NCBI RefSeq assembly: GCF_000717595.1
Contig: NZ_JNZO01000014.1
Span: forward strand, 62,001 to 126,000
Source of the DNA: Streptomyces flavochromogenes
Lineage (GTDB): Bacteria > Actinomycetota > Actinomycetes > Streptomycetales > Streptomycetaceae
Direction: 5' to 3'
DNA length: 64,000 nt
A program made the position numbers and the translations under genes. This document shows positions 26,955 to 34,960 of this stretch, in pieces. How positions within the stretch are numbered: the stretch's first letter is position 1; every line of letters begins with the position of its first letter. The notes below the pieces were generated by a model that was not told the DNA's origin, searched no databases, and worked only from the letters and a program-made list of their open reading frames with translations.

Positions 26955-27674
26955 ATGCCGCATGTACTGCTCATCGAGGACGACGCGTCCGTACGGGACG
27001 GAATGGAGCTCGTGCTGCGCCGGCACGGGTACGACGTCGACACGGCGGCCACCGGCGAGGAGGCGCTCGCGCTGCTCGACGCCCCGGACGGCGTGAAGAT
27101 CGAGCTGGCCGTCCTCGACCTGATGCTGCCGGGGATGGACGGGTTCGAGGTCTGCCGCCGCGTCCGCGCGCGTACGACCACGCTTCCGATCATCATGCTG
27201 ACCGCGCGCGGGGACGACCACGACATCGTGACGGGCCTGGAGGCCGGCGCCGACGACTACGTGGTCAAGCCGGTCACCGCGCCCGTCCTGGAGGCCCGCA
27301 TCCGGGCCGCGCTACGACGCGCGGAGCCGCTGGGACCGGCGGGACCGGGACCGGCGGGCGCTCAGCCGCAGGCCGGCGCCGGGTTCGCCGGCCTGGTGAT
27401 CGACCGCGCCGGTCTCACCGTCACCAAGCACGGCGTCCTGATCCCGCTGCCGCCCACAGAACTGCGGCTGCTCCTCGAACTGTCCGCCTCGCCCGGCCGG
27501 GTCCTCAGCCGCGAGCAGCTCCTCGCCTCGGTCTGGGACCACACCTTCCTCGGTGACTCCCGGCTGGTGGACGCGGCGGTCGGCCGGCTGCGGGCGAAGC
27601 TGGAGGACGTACCGGCGAAGCCTCGGTACGTCCAGACGGTGCGGGGCTTCGGCTACCGCTTCGGGCCGCTGTGA
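26955..27674 (+). CDS. OmpR family response regulator
   Basis: 239 residues. Receiver domain: LLIEDDASV acidic pair, phospho-acceptor Asp55 in LAVLDLMLPGMDG, and KPVTAPVLEARIRAAL. An Ala/Gly/Pro linker leads to a winged-helix DNA-binding domain with LPPTELRLLLELSASPGRVL and YVQTVRGFGYRFGPL. Stop overlaps the kinase GTG at 27671. Divergent from the efflux operon, whose promoter lies in the shared 134-base gap; it most likely controls that operon (inference from layout). Confidence 0.95.
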   Translation: MPHVLLIEDDASVRDGMELVLRRHGYDVDTAATGEEALALLDAPDGVKIELAVLDLMLPGMDGFEVCRRVRARTTTLPIIMLTARGDDHDIVTGLEAGADDYVVKPVTAPVLEARIRAALRRAEPLGPAGPGPAGAQPQAGAGFAGLVIDRAGLTVTKHGVLIPLPPTELRLLLELSASPGRVLSREQLLASVWDHTFLGDSRLVDAAVGRLRAKLEDVPAKPRYVQTVRGFGYRFGPL

Positions 27675-29233
27675 GCGGAACCGGAGGTGGTCGCGGGCGC
27701 GGGTCCGAGCCCGCCGGGGGCTCCCCGAAGCGCCGCTCCCGGCGGCTCGTCGGAGGGCTGCGGACCCGGCTCGTCGTGACCTTCGTCGTCGTCGCGCTCA
27801 TCAGCGCGGTGACCGCGACCGCGCTCGCCTACCGGGACGCGCGGACCGCCGTCCTCCGGCGTACCCAGGACGCCGCGGTGAACGACGTACGGACGCGGGT
27901 CACCGCGGTGGCGGCCGACTTCGACCTGCCGCCCGACCAGCGGTCGCTGGCCCGGTTCGCGGCGAAGGTCTCGGACGGCCTCGGCGCCCGGATCGTCGTC
28001 GCCCGCTACCAGGACCTCGTCGCGGTGTCCGATCCGCTCGCCGACACGGAGGGCCGGATCACCGTCGAGCTGCGGAGCGCCGTACGGGCCGGGGACGGGA
28101 CCCGGTTCCAGCGGGTGATGTGGCGGGACGAGCCGTATCTGGTGGTCGGCATGCCGGTGACGTACGCGGACGGGGACCACCGTTTCTCCGGCCTGGAGGT
28201 CTTCGTCATCACCGATCTGCGCGCCGAACGCGACGACACCGCCGCCCTGCTGGACTCCGTACGGGCGGGCATCCTGCCGGTGGTGGTGCTGGCCGCCGTC
28301 CTGGCGCTGCTCGCCGCAGGAACGGTCCTGCGTCCCGTACGGAAGCTGGGGCGGGCCACACGTGAGCTCGCGGAGGGCGACCTCGGGAGCCGGGTCGCGG
28401 TCACGGGGCACGACGAGCTCGCCGATCTGGCACGGACGTTCAACGAGACGGCGGACGCCCTGCAGGCCTCGGACGCACGCCTGCGCGATCAGGAGGCGAA
28501 GGCGCGCCGCTTCGTCGCGGACGTGTCGCACGAGCTGCGCACGCCGCTCGCGGCGATGACGATGGTGGCGACCGTCCTGGAGGAGGACGCCGACCAGCTG
28601 CCGCCGGACGCGGCGCGGGCGGCCCGCACGGTGGGCGCGGAGACGGCGCGGCTCTCGCGGCTCGTCGAGGACCTGATGGAGATCTCCCGTTTCGACGCGA
28701 ACGCGATCCGGCTCAACGCGGCCGAGACCGATCTCGCCGACACGGTACGGGCGTCCCTGGCGCTGCGCGGCTGGACCGACCGGGTGGAGGTCCGGCTCGA
28801 CGAGGGCGTACGGGCGGTGGTCGACCGGCGGCGCGTCGATGTGATCGTGGCGAACCTGGTGGGCAACGCGCTGCGGCACGGAGCGCCGCCGATCACCGTG
28901 ACCCTCGGCACGAGGACGAGGGCGAGGCCGACGACCAGCACGACGAGCACGAGCGCCGGTGCGGAGTGGGTGACCGTGGAGGTCGCCGATCACGGCCCGG
29001 GGCTGCCGCCGGAGGCCCGGGCACGGGTCTTCGACCGGTTCTACAAGGCGGACGCGGCCCGTACGCGGAGCGCCGCCGACACCGGCGGACAGGGCAGCGG
29101 CCTCGGGACGGCGATCGCCCTGGAGAACGCGCGGCTGCACGGCGGCACGATCGACGTCGCCGAGGGACCGGAGGGCGGCGCGGTGTTCACCCTGTGGCTG
29201 CCCCTGCGGCTGACGGGAGAGGAGTCGGAGTGA
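27671..29233 (+). CDS. Sensor histidine kinase
   Basis: 520 residues. Two membrane helices (LVVTFVVVALISAVTATAL at ~34-52 and ILPVVVLAAVLALLAAGTVL at ~200-218) flank an extracellular sensor of about 150 residues. HAMP region follows, then the H-box FVADVSHELRTPLAAM with phospho-acceptor His287, N-box NLVGNALRHG, G1 VADHGPGLPPEAR, F-box RVFDRFYKAD and G2 GSGLGTAIAL. Start GTG overlaps the regulator stop. Partner of the preceding response regulator; probably senses an envelope or drug signal. Confidence 0.95.
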   Translation: MSGTGGGRGRGSEPAGGSPKRRSRRLVGGLRTRLVVTFVVVALISAVTATALAYRDARTAVLRRTQDAAVNDVRTRVTAVAADFDLPPDQRSLARFAAKVSDGLGARIVVARYQDLVAVSDPLADTEGRITVELRSAVRAGDGTRFQRVMWRDEPYLVVGMPVTYADGDHRFSGLEVFVITDLRAERDDTAALLDSVRAGILPVVVLAAVLALLAAGTVLRPVRKLGRATRELAEGDLGSRVAVTGHDELADLARTFNETADALQASDARLRDQEAKARRFVADVSHELRTPLAAMTMVATVLEEDADQLPPDAARAARTVGAETARLSRLVEDLMEISRFDANAIRLNAAETDLADTVRASLALRGWTDRVEVRLDEGVRAVVDRRRVDVIVANLVGNALRHGAPPITVTLGTRTRARPTTSTTSTSAGAEWVTVEVADHGPGLPPEARARVFDRFYKADAARTRSAADTGGQGSGLGTAIALENARLHGGTIDVAEGPEGGAVFTLWLPLRLTGEESE

Positions 29234-29724
29234 GGCTACGGGCGGGAGTGCTGGTCTCCGTCCTCGGGGTCGCCCTGGTGGGGTGCGGTGTGCAGCCGAC
29301 GGGAGTGATAGGGGCGGGCGAGCCGGCGACCGGGCTGACGCGCGGGATCCGGCTGTACTACGCGTCGGACAGCGGGCTCCGGGGTGTGCCCGTGCTCGAC
29401 AGGGAGATCAAGAACCTCGGCTCGGTGGTGAAGCTGCTCGCCGACGGTCCGCCGCCCGCCGAACAGCGCGACGGCCTCACCAACCTCGTCCAGCTCGGCG
29501 GCTACTCGGTGACGGGCCGGGGCACTCAGGTCACGGTGCGCCTGGAGGACCCGTACGCGGGGACGGGCCGGGACCAGGGAACGGGGCAGCTGGTGTGCAC
29601 GCTGGCCCGCGCCCAGTCCGTACTGGACCCGGAGGTCGGGACGGATGACGTGGAGGTCACGCTGCGCCGGCCGGAGGGCCCGGCCCTCGGCCCCTACCGG
29701 TGCGCCGAGTTCCTCGACGGCTAG
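29230..29724 (+). CDS. Lipoprotein, GerMN-like, third gene of two-component operon
   Basis: 164 residues. Signal peptide with lipobox VLGVALVGC-GVQP. The body IRLYYASDSGLRGVPVLDRE and VVKLLADGPPPAEQRDGLTN resembles GerMN domains (as in LpqB), which bind unknown wall or membrane ligands. GTG 29230 overlaps the kinase stop (GTGA). By analogy with lipoproteins that tune sensor kinases (CseA, LpqB), it probably modulates the kinase; the specific role is inference. Confidence 0.8.
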   Translation: MRLRAGVLVSVLGVALVGCGVQPTGVIGAGEPATGLTRGIRLYYASDSGLRGVPVLDREIKNLGSVVKLLADGPPPAEQRDGLTNLVQLGGYSVTGRGTQVTVRLEDPYAGTGRDQGTGQLVCTLARAQSVLDPEVGTDDVEVTLRRPEGPALGPYRCAEFLDG

Positions 29725-29802
29725 CGCGAGGCACCGGGCCGGGGGAAGGCGGTGCCGGGCCGCGACCGCGAACGGTCCGACGCCGGCACGACGGGCGGGC
29801 CT

Positions 29803-30237
29803 TTAGGAGTCGACGCCCGGCAGGGGGCCGGTGTCGCTCCTCCCGGCGGGGGCCTCGGGGGCGGTGTCGGTGGTCCCGTGGTGGGGCAGGGGGTCGCCGT
29901 CGTCGCTGATCCCGGCGCGGGGCACCGGCTCGCCGTCGCCGGGGGCCGCCTTGAGCAGGTCCAGGAGGCCGGTGATCTCGTAGTCACCCTCCAGCGGGTG
30001 CCGGAATCGCTTGCCCGGGGCCAGGCGGTAGCGGTTGCGCCGGCCCTCCCGCGCGTGCGTGAGGTATCCCGCGGCCTCCAGGTCGGCGACGATCGCCTGC
30101 ACCGTTCGCTCGGTCACCCCGCACGCGGCGGCGACATCGCGCAGGCGCACATCGGGATCCCGGGCGATCACCACGAGCACTCGGGCGTGATTCGTCAGGA
30201 AGGTCCATGACTGGCGATCGCCTGAACTGACACCCAT
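29803..30237 (-). CDS. Winged-helix (MarR-like) regulator
   Basis: 144 residues. HTH: NHARVLVVIARDPDVRLRDV, then ACGVTERTVQAIVADLEAAG and the wing YLTHAREGRRNRYRLAPGKR. The C-terminal 50 residues are polar and Pro/Gly-rich. ATG 30237. It faces away from the STAS gene, sharing a 135-base AT-richer control region, so it may regulate the anti-sigma-antagonist gene. DNA-binding fold is clear; target is inference. Confidence 0.85.
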   Translation of the reverse strand: MGVSSGDRQSWTFLTNHARVLVVIARDPDVRLRDVAAACGVTERTVQAIVADLEAAGYLTHAREGRRNRYRLAPGKRFRHPLEGDYEITGLLDLLKAAPGDGEPVPRAGISDDGDPLPHHGTTDTAPEAPAGRSDTGPLPGVDS

Positions 30238-30299
30238 GGAACCATTATGCGGTGTTCTACTCATGAGTCGCAAGACCGGAAATTCATCTCGCGTGATTA

Positions 30300-30329
30300 T
30301 TGACGTGCTATATGGAGAAAGGGGACTAT
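30300..30329 (+). promoter_or_regulatory. Candidate promoter of the STAS gene
   Basis: TTGACG (30300-30305), 18-base spacer, GACTAT (30324-30329), in the AT-rich gap between the winged-helix and STAS genes. Would give a leader of about 35 bases before ATG 30373. Good match to a housekeeping-type promoter by eye. Confidence 0.5.
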
Positions 30330-30372
30330 AGGTACAGAAAGACCGGGTTCGGCTGGCCCACGGGAGCACACC

Positions 30373-30840
30373 ATGCATCCCCTTCCAGAGCGCTCCAGCG
30401 ACGTCCGGGCGCCCGCCGTCGACGCCGACAGCAAGCCGCCCGCGACCGGTCCGGACGCGCAGATGACCGTGAAGACCACACCGGACGGCATCGTCGTCGT
30501 CAGCGGCGAGATCGACAGCGCCACCGCCCCGCACCTGAGTCGACGCCTCCTCGCCGCGCTCCACGCACATCCTGAGGGCGTCACGCTCGACCTCGCGGCC
30601 GTCACCTTCTGCGACTGCGCCGGCCTGCGTGCCTTCCTGAGGGCGCACGCCGCATGGGCCGCACGGAGCGAACGGGCCGCGTCGACCGCACCCGCCGCCC
30701 CGCGTCAACACCTCGACAGTGGGCACCGCCCCCTCACGCCCCTCGCACTCGGTCCGGTGAGCCCACGGATGACCCGCCTGCTCCAGCTGACCGGCACGGC
30801 GGAACTCTTCGCACCGCCGAAGACGGGACGGCCTCAATGA
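30373..30840 (+). CDS. STAS domain anti-sigma-factor antagonist lacking the phospho-acceptor
   Basis: 155 residues. The STAS core runs from MTVKTTPDGIVVVSGEIDSA through LDLAAVTFCDCAGLRAFLRA to RMTRLLQLTGTAELF. In SpoIIAA-type antagonists the residue before the Gly (D-S-S-G) is the phosphorylated Ser/Thr; here it is Ala (D-C-A-G), whereas the second STAS protein at 33284-33676 keeps D-S-T-G. It should therefore resist inactivation by an anti-sigma kinase. The segment between motif and C-terminus is longer and Ala/Pro-rich. The 3' end overlaps the convergent HATPase gene by 7 bases. Confidence 0.88.
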   Translation: MHPLPERSSDVRAPAVDADSKPPATGPDAQMTVKTTPDGIVVVSGEIDSATAPHLSRRLLAALHAHPEGVTLDLAAVTFCDCAGLRAFLRAHAAWAARSERAASTAPAAPRQHLDSGHRPLTPLALGPVSPRMTRLLQLTGTAELFAPPKTGRPQ

Positions 30841-31280
30841 AGCGGCAGCCGTACCTCGATGGTCTTGCCGCCCTCCGGCGGCAGGGACAGCCTGATCTCC
30901 TGGGCGAGCAGCCTGACCAAAGGCCACCCGAAGCCGCCCTCCGCCGGACCGGAGGCCCGTTCCGCCCACCGGCCGCCCATGAGCCGCGGCAGTTCTCTGC
31001 TCGCGTCCGCGACGGTGACCGTCACCGCTCCCGGGTCGACTTCCACACCGAACCCGGTGAGACCTCCCCCATGGCGCAGCGCGTTGGTCACCAGCTCGGA
31101 CGTCACGAGCAGCGCGTCACCGACGGCGGTGGCGGACGGCGGGCCGCCCGTCCCCGTCGCCACCCGCAGCGCTTCCGCCACCCGGGCGCGCGCCTCGGCC
31201 GCGTCACGCGGAACGACGGGCCTGTTCCCGTCCGGCGTGGAATGTCCCGTGCGATGCCCTGTGAACACTGTTCTTCCCAC
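30834..31280 (-). CDS. HATPase anti-sigma/regulatory kinase (RsbW-like)
   Basis: 148 residues from GTG 31280 (CTGGAG upstream); longer starts are possible but antisense-like. GHKL signs: N-box LLVTSELVTNALRHGGGLTG, G1 region TVADASRELPRLM, and GGFGWPLVRLLAQEI as the G2 block. Short single-domain kinases of this kind bind SigB/F-type sigma factors or phosphorylate STAS antagonists. It lies between the STAS and sigma genes, on the opposite strand, with its promoter facing the sigma gene upstream region. Confidence 0.87.
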   Translation of the reverse strand: MGRTVFTGHRTGHSTPDGNRPVVPRDAAEARARVAEALRVATGTGGPPSATAVGDALLVTSELVTNALRHGGGLTGFGVEVDPGAVTVTVADASRELPRLMGGRWAERASGPAEGGFGWPLVRLLAQEIRLSLPPEGGKTIEVRLPLH

Positions 31281-31496
31281 CCAGTCTCCAGTCGTCCCCC
31301 ACGCACTTTCCGCCCCAGTCCCCCGCCCCCACCCCTCCGGGGCCCATCCCCTTCGGGTGTTCAACACGCCCCTGCCCCGACGATCCGTTCGCATTCACCC
31401 GCTATCCACCGACTTACACCTACATGCCCCGCCCCTGCATTTCCCCGCCCTCTCTCCTCCGTCACCCACGGCACACTGCTCGTGTGGGGTCAAAGC

Positions 31497-31502
31497 GGGT
31501 AT
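31497..31502 (+). promoter_or_regulatory. GGGTAT -10 element of SigB/F type
   Basis: GGGTAT lies 34 bases before the sigma-factor ATG. The -10 consensus of streptomycete SigB/SigF-group promoters is GGGTAY; the -35 part upstream is a poor match to GNNT at standard spacing. Suggests autoregulation or control by a related sigma factor. Confidence 0.45.
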
Positions 31503-31535
31503 GAGGCCAGAGGGGGGCTCTCACAAGGAGCCTTC

Positions 31536-32456
31536 ATGTCGAACAACCGCACCACCGACCGGGGCCGCGGACAGCCCGCCCTCAAGTACCGCCCGTCCGC
31601 CCAGAACGACCGCCGGCCCGTCCGTGACGACCCCGAGCCCCTCGCCGGACTTCCGGAGATCGCGGAGCCCCTGACGGTGAGCACCGCGGACGCCCGCACG
31701 CTCTCGATCTCCCTGTTCGAGCGGCTGCGCTCACTGGAGGAGGGCACGGCGGACTACTCGTACGTACGCAACACCCTCGTCGAGCTGAACCTCAGCCTGG
31801 TCAAGTACGCCGCGACTCGCTTCCGCCGCTCCAGCGAGAGCTGGGAGGACATCGTCCAGGTCGGCACCGTGGGCCTGATCAAGGCGATCAACCGGTTCGA
31901 CCCCGAGCGGGGCAACGAGTTCATGTCCTTCGCCCTGCCGACCGTGCTCGGCGAGATACGACGGCATCTGCGGGACACCAGCTGGAGCGTCCACGTACCG
32001 CGCCGCCTGCAGGAACTGCGCCTGGGCCTGGCCAAGGCGAACGACGCCCTCGAACAGGAGCTGGGCCGCCCGCCGACACCCGCCGAGCTCGGCGCCCACC
32101 TCCACATCACCGAGGCCGAACTGCGCGAGGGCCGGCTGGCCGCGAACGGGTTCACCAGCCGCTCGCTCGACGTTCCCGCGGACGACGACGACGGTGGTCC
32201 CGGCATGCTGGCGCGCTGCCTCGGCAGCGACGACGACTCCTTCGAGAAGATCGAGAACCTGGAGGCGCTCAAGCCGCTGGTCGCCGCCCTCTCGGCGCGC
32301 GACCGGACGATCCTGGCGCTGCGGTTCGGCGACGAGCTGACCCAGGCGGAGATCGGCGAGCGCCTCGGCCTCTCGCAGATGCACGTGTCACGACTCCTCA
32401 GTCGCATCCTCGGCGATCTGCGTACGGCCCTGACGGCGGAAGAGCCCCCGGAGTAG
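31536..32456 (+). CDS. RNA polymerase sigma factor, SigB/SigF/SigG subfamily
   Basis: 306 residues. Region 2: RNTLVELNLSLVKYAATRFR, ESWEDIVQVGTVGLIKAINR (core binding) and FMSFALPTVLGEIRRHLRDT (-10 recognition). Region 3: GRPPTPAELGAHLHITEAEL. Region 4 HTH: ELTQAEIGERLGLSQMHVSR LLSRIL. The first 45 residues are polar. ATG 31536 has AAGGAG upstream. General-stress/developmental sigma type, controlled by partner switching with the neighbouring HATPase and STAS proteins. Cannot be matched to a named S. coelicolor paralogue by eye. Confidence 0.95.
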   Translation: MSNNRTTDRGRGQPALKYRPSAQNDRRPVRDDPEPLAGLPEIAEPLTVSTADARTLSISLFERLRSLEEGTADYSYVRNTLVELNLSLVKYAATRFRRSSESWEDIVQVGTVGLIKAINRFDPERGNEFMSFALPTVLGEIRRHLRDTSWSVHVPRRLQELRLGLAKANDALEQELGRPPTPAELGAHLHITEAELREGRLAANGFTSRSLDVPADDDDGGPGMLARCLGSDDDSFEKIENLEALKPLVAALSARDRTILALRFGDELTQAEIGERLGLSQMHVSRLLSRILGDLRTALTAEEPPE

Positions 32457-32574
32457 CCGCTCGCGACCCCGGCCGTCACAGCAACCCACCCTGACCGTTC
32501 CAGCAACCCCGACCGTCACCGCGAGCGCGTCGGCACCGCGCCGATCGAGCCTGGAGCCACACGGAGACGGCGCG

Positions 32575-33249
32575 TCACGGGCCGTCGCCCGGGGCCTCCC
32601 CGCTTCGGGTTCCCGGCGGGTCACCCGGAACGGGCCGTGACGGTCCGCCCGGGCGCGACGCCGCCCGCGGTGCCCCCGGAGCAGGCGACGACGGCGTGGC
32701 GAGAGGCGGCGGTGGCTGCGAGCCGGCCGGCGGTCCGTTCGCCGGGACCGGGCTCGCCACCTCCACCCAGAAGGACTTGCCCGACTCCCCGGGGACGGCG
32801 CCCCACGCGCGCGCGAGCCGGTCGATCACGATCAGACCGTTGCCTCCCGGTTGCCCGGGCGCTCCCCGTGGCCGGAAGACCGGGATCCGGCTGCTCCGGT
32901 CACTCACCTCTATCCGCAGGTCCCCGGCCGGGCCGGTGGCCGCGTGGGACGGAGGGCCGCTCGCCGCACCGGCGCCCCGCGGCTCGGCGGGGGCGAGCCG
33001 GATGACCAGCTCCGTGGGGCCGCCGGCGTGCAGACAGGCGTTGGTCACGGCCTCCGAGACGACCAGGAGGACGTCCTCGATCGCGAGGTCCCGCTCCTCC
33101 TCGGTGAGCCCGGTGTCCTCCGGCGGGCCGGGCCAGTCCCAGTCGGTGAGCGCGACCCGGCAGAAGTCACGGCACCGTGCGACCACCGACTCCCCGCTCC
33201 GCAGGACGAGCCGCCTGATCTGGCCCCTGGACCGGACCGGTTCGCTCAT
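32575..33249 (-). CDS. HATPase regulatory kinase with Pro/Ser-rich tail
   Basis: 224 residues from ATG 33249 (GGAGGCGGG upstream). GHKL domain in residues 1-150: N-box VVSEAVTNACLHAGG, G1 VSDRSSRIP, and GGNGLIVIDRLARAWG. The final 75 residues are Pro/Ala/Gly/Ser-rich with no fold. Follows the second STAS gene by 34 bases on the same strand, so the two are an operon: an antagonist and its kinase. Confidence 0.87.
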   Translation of the reverse strand: MSEPVRSRGQIRRLVLRSGESVVARCRDFCRVALTDWDWPGPPEDTGLTEEERDLAIEDVLLVVSEAVTNACLHAGGPTELVIRLAPAEPRGAGAASGPPSHAATGPAGDLRIEVSDRSSRIPVFRPRGAPGQPGGNGLIVIDRLARAWGAVPGESGKSFWVEVASPVPANGPPAGSQPPPPLATPSSPAPGAPRAASRPGGPSRPVPGDPPGTRSGEAPGDGP

Positions 33250-33283
33250 ACCCGCCTCCACCGTGCCCGGTGGCGTGTCGCGT

Positions 33284-33676
33284 TCACGGGTGCTCCCCCT
33301 CGGCCAGGTCGGCGGGCAGCTCGTCGTACACCGTGAAGACCGCCACGACGCCGGTGACGTCGAAGACCCGGTCGACGGGCGGGCGCAGCGCGGCCAGCTC
33401 CAGCCGACTGCCGGCCTCCCGTGCGTCCAGCCTCGCGGTCAGCAGCAGATTGAGTCCGGTCGAGTCGCAGAAGGTCAGCCGTCCGCAGTCCACGACGATC
33501 CGTTCGGGGCGCTGGTCCAGTACCTCGGTCAGCGTCGCGTGCAGGGGCTCCTGCGTGTCGCGGTCGAGCTCCCCGGCCACCGTGACGACGGCCGTGGCAC
33601 CCGTCCACCGGACCGCGGCCGTCAGACGAGGGCCGATGAGCCCGGCATCACCCGTCCCTGTCGCATCCCTTGGCAT
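33284..33676 (-). CDS. STAS domain anti-sigma-factor antagonist
   Basis: 130 residues from ATG 33676 (CCGGAG upstream; GTG/ATG to 33703 is an alternative). STAS core: VRWTGATAVVTVAGELDRDT, then IVVDCGRLTFCDSTGLNLLL with a normal phospho-acceptor Thr in D-S-T-G, and PPVDRVFDVTGVVAVFTVYD. Should switch between free and phosphorylated forms under the kinase encoded next to it, releasing the sigma factor in the unphosphorylated state. Confidence 0.9.
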   Translation of the reverse strand: MPRDATGTGDAGLIGPRLTAAVRWTGATAVVTVAGELDRDTQEPLHATLTEVLDQRPERIVVDCGRLTFCDSTGLNLLLTARLDAREAGSRLELAALRPPVDRVFDVTGVVAVFTVYDELPADLAEGEHP

Positions 33677-33927
33677 CCGGCACTCCGGTTCCCGTCGGCG
33701 CACAATTCCGAGCTGAGGCCGACGATACGCCGACGGCTCCCGGCACCGCGAGCGGAAGTCCTCCGACCGCGTGGCGTACGCGCCGTGGTCGGCCGCACCC
33801 GCCCTCGACGGGTATTCGTGTGATGCGACGAAGAGCCGCGGCGCAAAGGCTGCGACCGCGCCGGCGGGGAAGACGCAGCGTACGGCCCCTGCCCCGCGCG
33901 GGCCCCTCGAACCGGATGGTGAGACGG

Positions 33928-34524
33928 ATGACTGACCGCGAGACCGGGCTGGGACGCGACCGGCGGTGGGAGGGACGGGCGGGCGCGCACGGAGACGGGG
34001 ACACCGCGCGAGAAGGCGGGGAGACCTCCCGCCGAGACGGGGCCACCGTGCGCGGGCGCGACGAGACCGCGGACGAGCGCGCCGACCGCCAGTGGCAGGA
34101 CCTCATGCAGGAGATACGGGTGGTCCAGACCGGTGTCCAGATCCTCCTCGGCTTCCTCCTGACGGTCGTCTTCACTCCCCGGTACGAGAGCCTCAGCTCC
34201 GCCGACAAGGCGATCTACATCCTGACGGTGGTCCTCGGCTCGCTGGCCACCGGCGCTCTGATCGGCCCGGTCTCCTTCCACCGCCTCGTGGCGGGCCGGC
34301 GGATCAAACCCCAGGCGGTCGCGTGGGCGTCCCGGCTGACCTTCATCGGGATCCTGCTCCTGCTCGCCACCCTCACGACCGCGCTCGTCCTCATCCTCCG
34401 CGTGGCCACCGACAACGCGATCGTTCCGTGGCTCGTGGCCGGGGTCCTGGCCTGGTACCTGCTGTGCTGGTTCGCCCTGCCGCTGTGGGCCCGCGGCCGG
34501 CACACCGCGAAGAGGCGGGAGTGA
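33928..34524 (+). CDS. DUF6328-like four-helix membrane protein
   Basis: 198 residues. A charged N-terminal 60 residues (many Arg/Asp/Glu) precede four hydrophobic helices: VQILLGFLLTVVFTPRY, AIYILTVVLGSLATGALIGP, RLTFIGILLLLATLTTALVL and IVPWLVAGVLAWYLLCWFAL. The order and the QTGVQILLGFLL block match actinobacterial proteins annotated DUF6328. ATG 33928 chosen over 33916 for its GGTGAG site. Function unknown. Confidence 0.78.
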   Translation: MTDRETGLGRDRRWEGRAGAHGDGDTAREGGETSRRDGATVRGRDETADERADRQWQDLMQEIRVVQTGVQILLGFLLTVVFTPRYESLSSADKAIYILTVVLGSLATGALIGPVSFHRLVAGRRIKPQAVAWASRLTFIGILLLLATLTTALVLILRVATDNAIVPWLVAGVLAWYLLCWFALPLWARGRHTAKRRE

Positions 34525-34585
34525 GCGGAGAGACGGCGGGTAACCGCACGGGAGAACCGCTCAGCGCATGAGGAAGGAGCACGTC

Positions 34586-34915
34586 ATGCCTCGCGGATCC
34601 AGCCCGAAGCGGGAACGGCAGTACGAGCACATCAAGAAGAGCGCGGAGCAGCGCGGCGAGAGCGAGAAGCGCGCCGAGGAGATCGCCGCCCGCACCGTGA
34701 ACAAAGAGCGGGCACGGCACGGCGAGTCCAGGACGTCGAGCCGCCTGTCCCTGGAGGACATGTCGTCCGGCGAGCGCGGCGGCCGGCGCTCCCACAGCGG
34801 TGCCCAGGGGCGCACGTACGACCAGCTCTACGAAGAGGCCAAGCGCCGGAACATCGACGGCCGTTCGAAGATGAACAAGGCGCAGCTGCAACGCGCTCTC
34901 GGAGGCGGCGGCTGA
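34586..34915 (+). CDS. Small basic protein with Rho-N/SAP-like C-terminus (plasmid-stabilization-like)
   Basis: 109 residues, highly charged. MPRGSSPKRERQYEHIKKSA begins a long helix-forming region; the end YDQLYEEAKRRNIDGRSKMN followed by KAQLQRAL resembles Rho N-terminal/SAP-like helical domains that bind nucleic acid. Proteins of this kind are often labelled plasmid stabilization protein in streptomycetes, but no toxin or plasmid gene is near. ATG 34586 has AAGGAGC upstream. Probably a nucleic-acid-binding protein (inference). Confidence 0.72.
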   Translation: MPRGSSPKRERQYEHIKKSAEQRGESEKRAEEIAARTVNKERARHGESRTSSRLSLEDMSSGERGGRRSHSGAQGRTYDQLYEEAKRRNIDGRSKMNKAQLQRALGGGG

Positions 34916-34960
34916 TCAGGCGTCCTCCCGGTCGCCGCCATCCTCCGGGGCGCCCGCCGG

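Noticed and set aside
31263..31273. GAACACTGTTC short palindrome as an operator
   Set aside because: It lies inside the first codons of the HATPase gene and is short enough to be chance.
34586..34915. Toxin-antitoxin or plasmid partition locus
   Set aside because: Only one small basic protein, no partner toxin, no plasmid replication or partition genes around.
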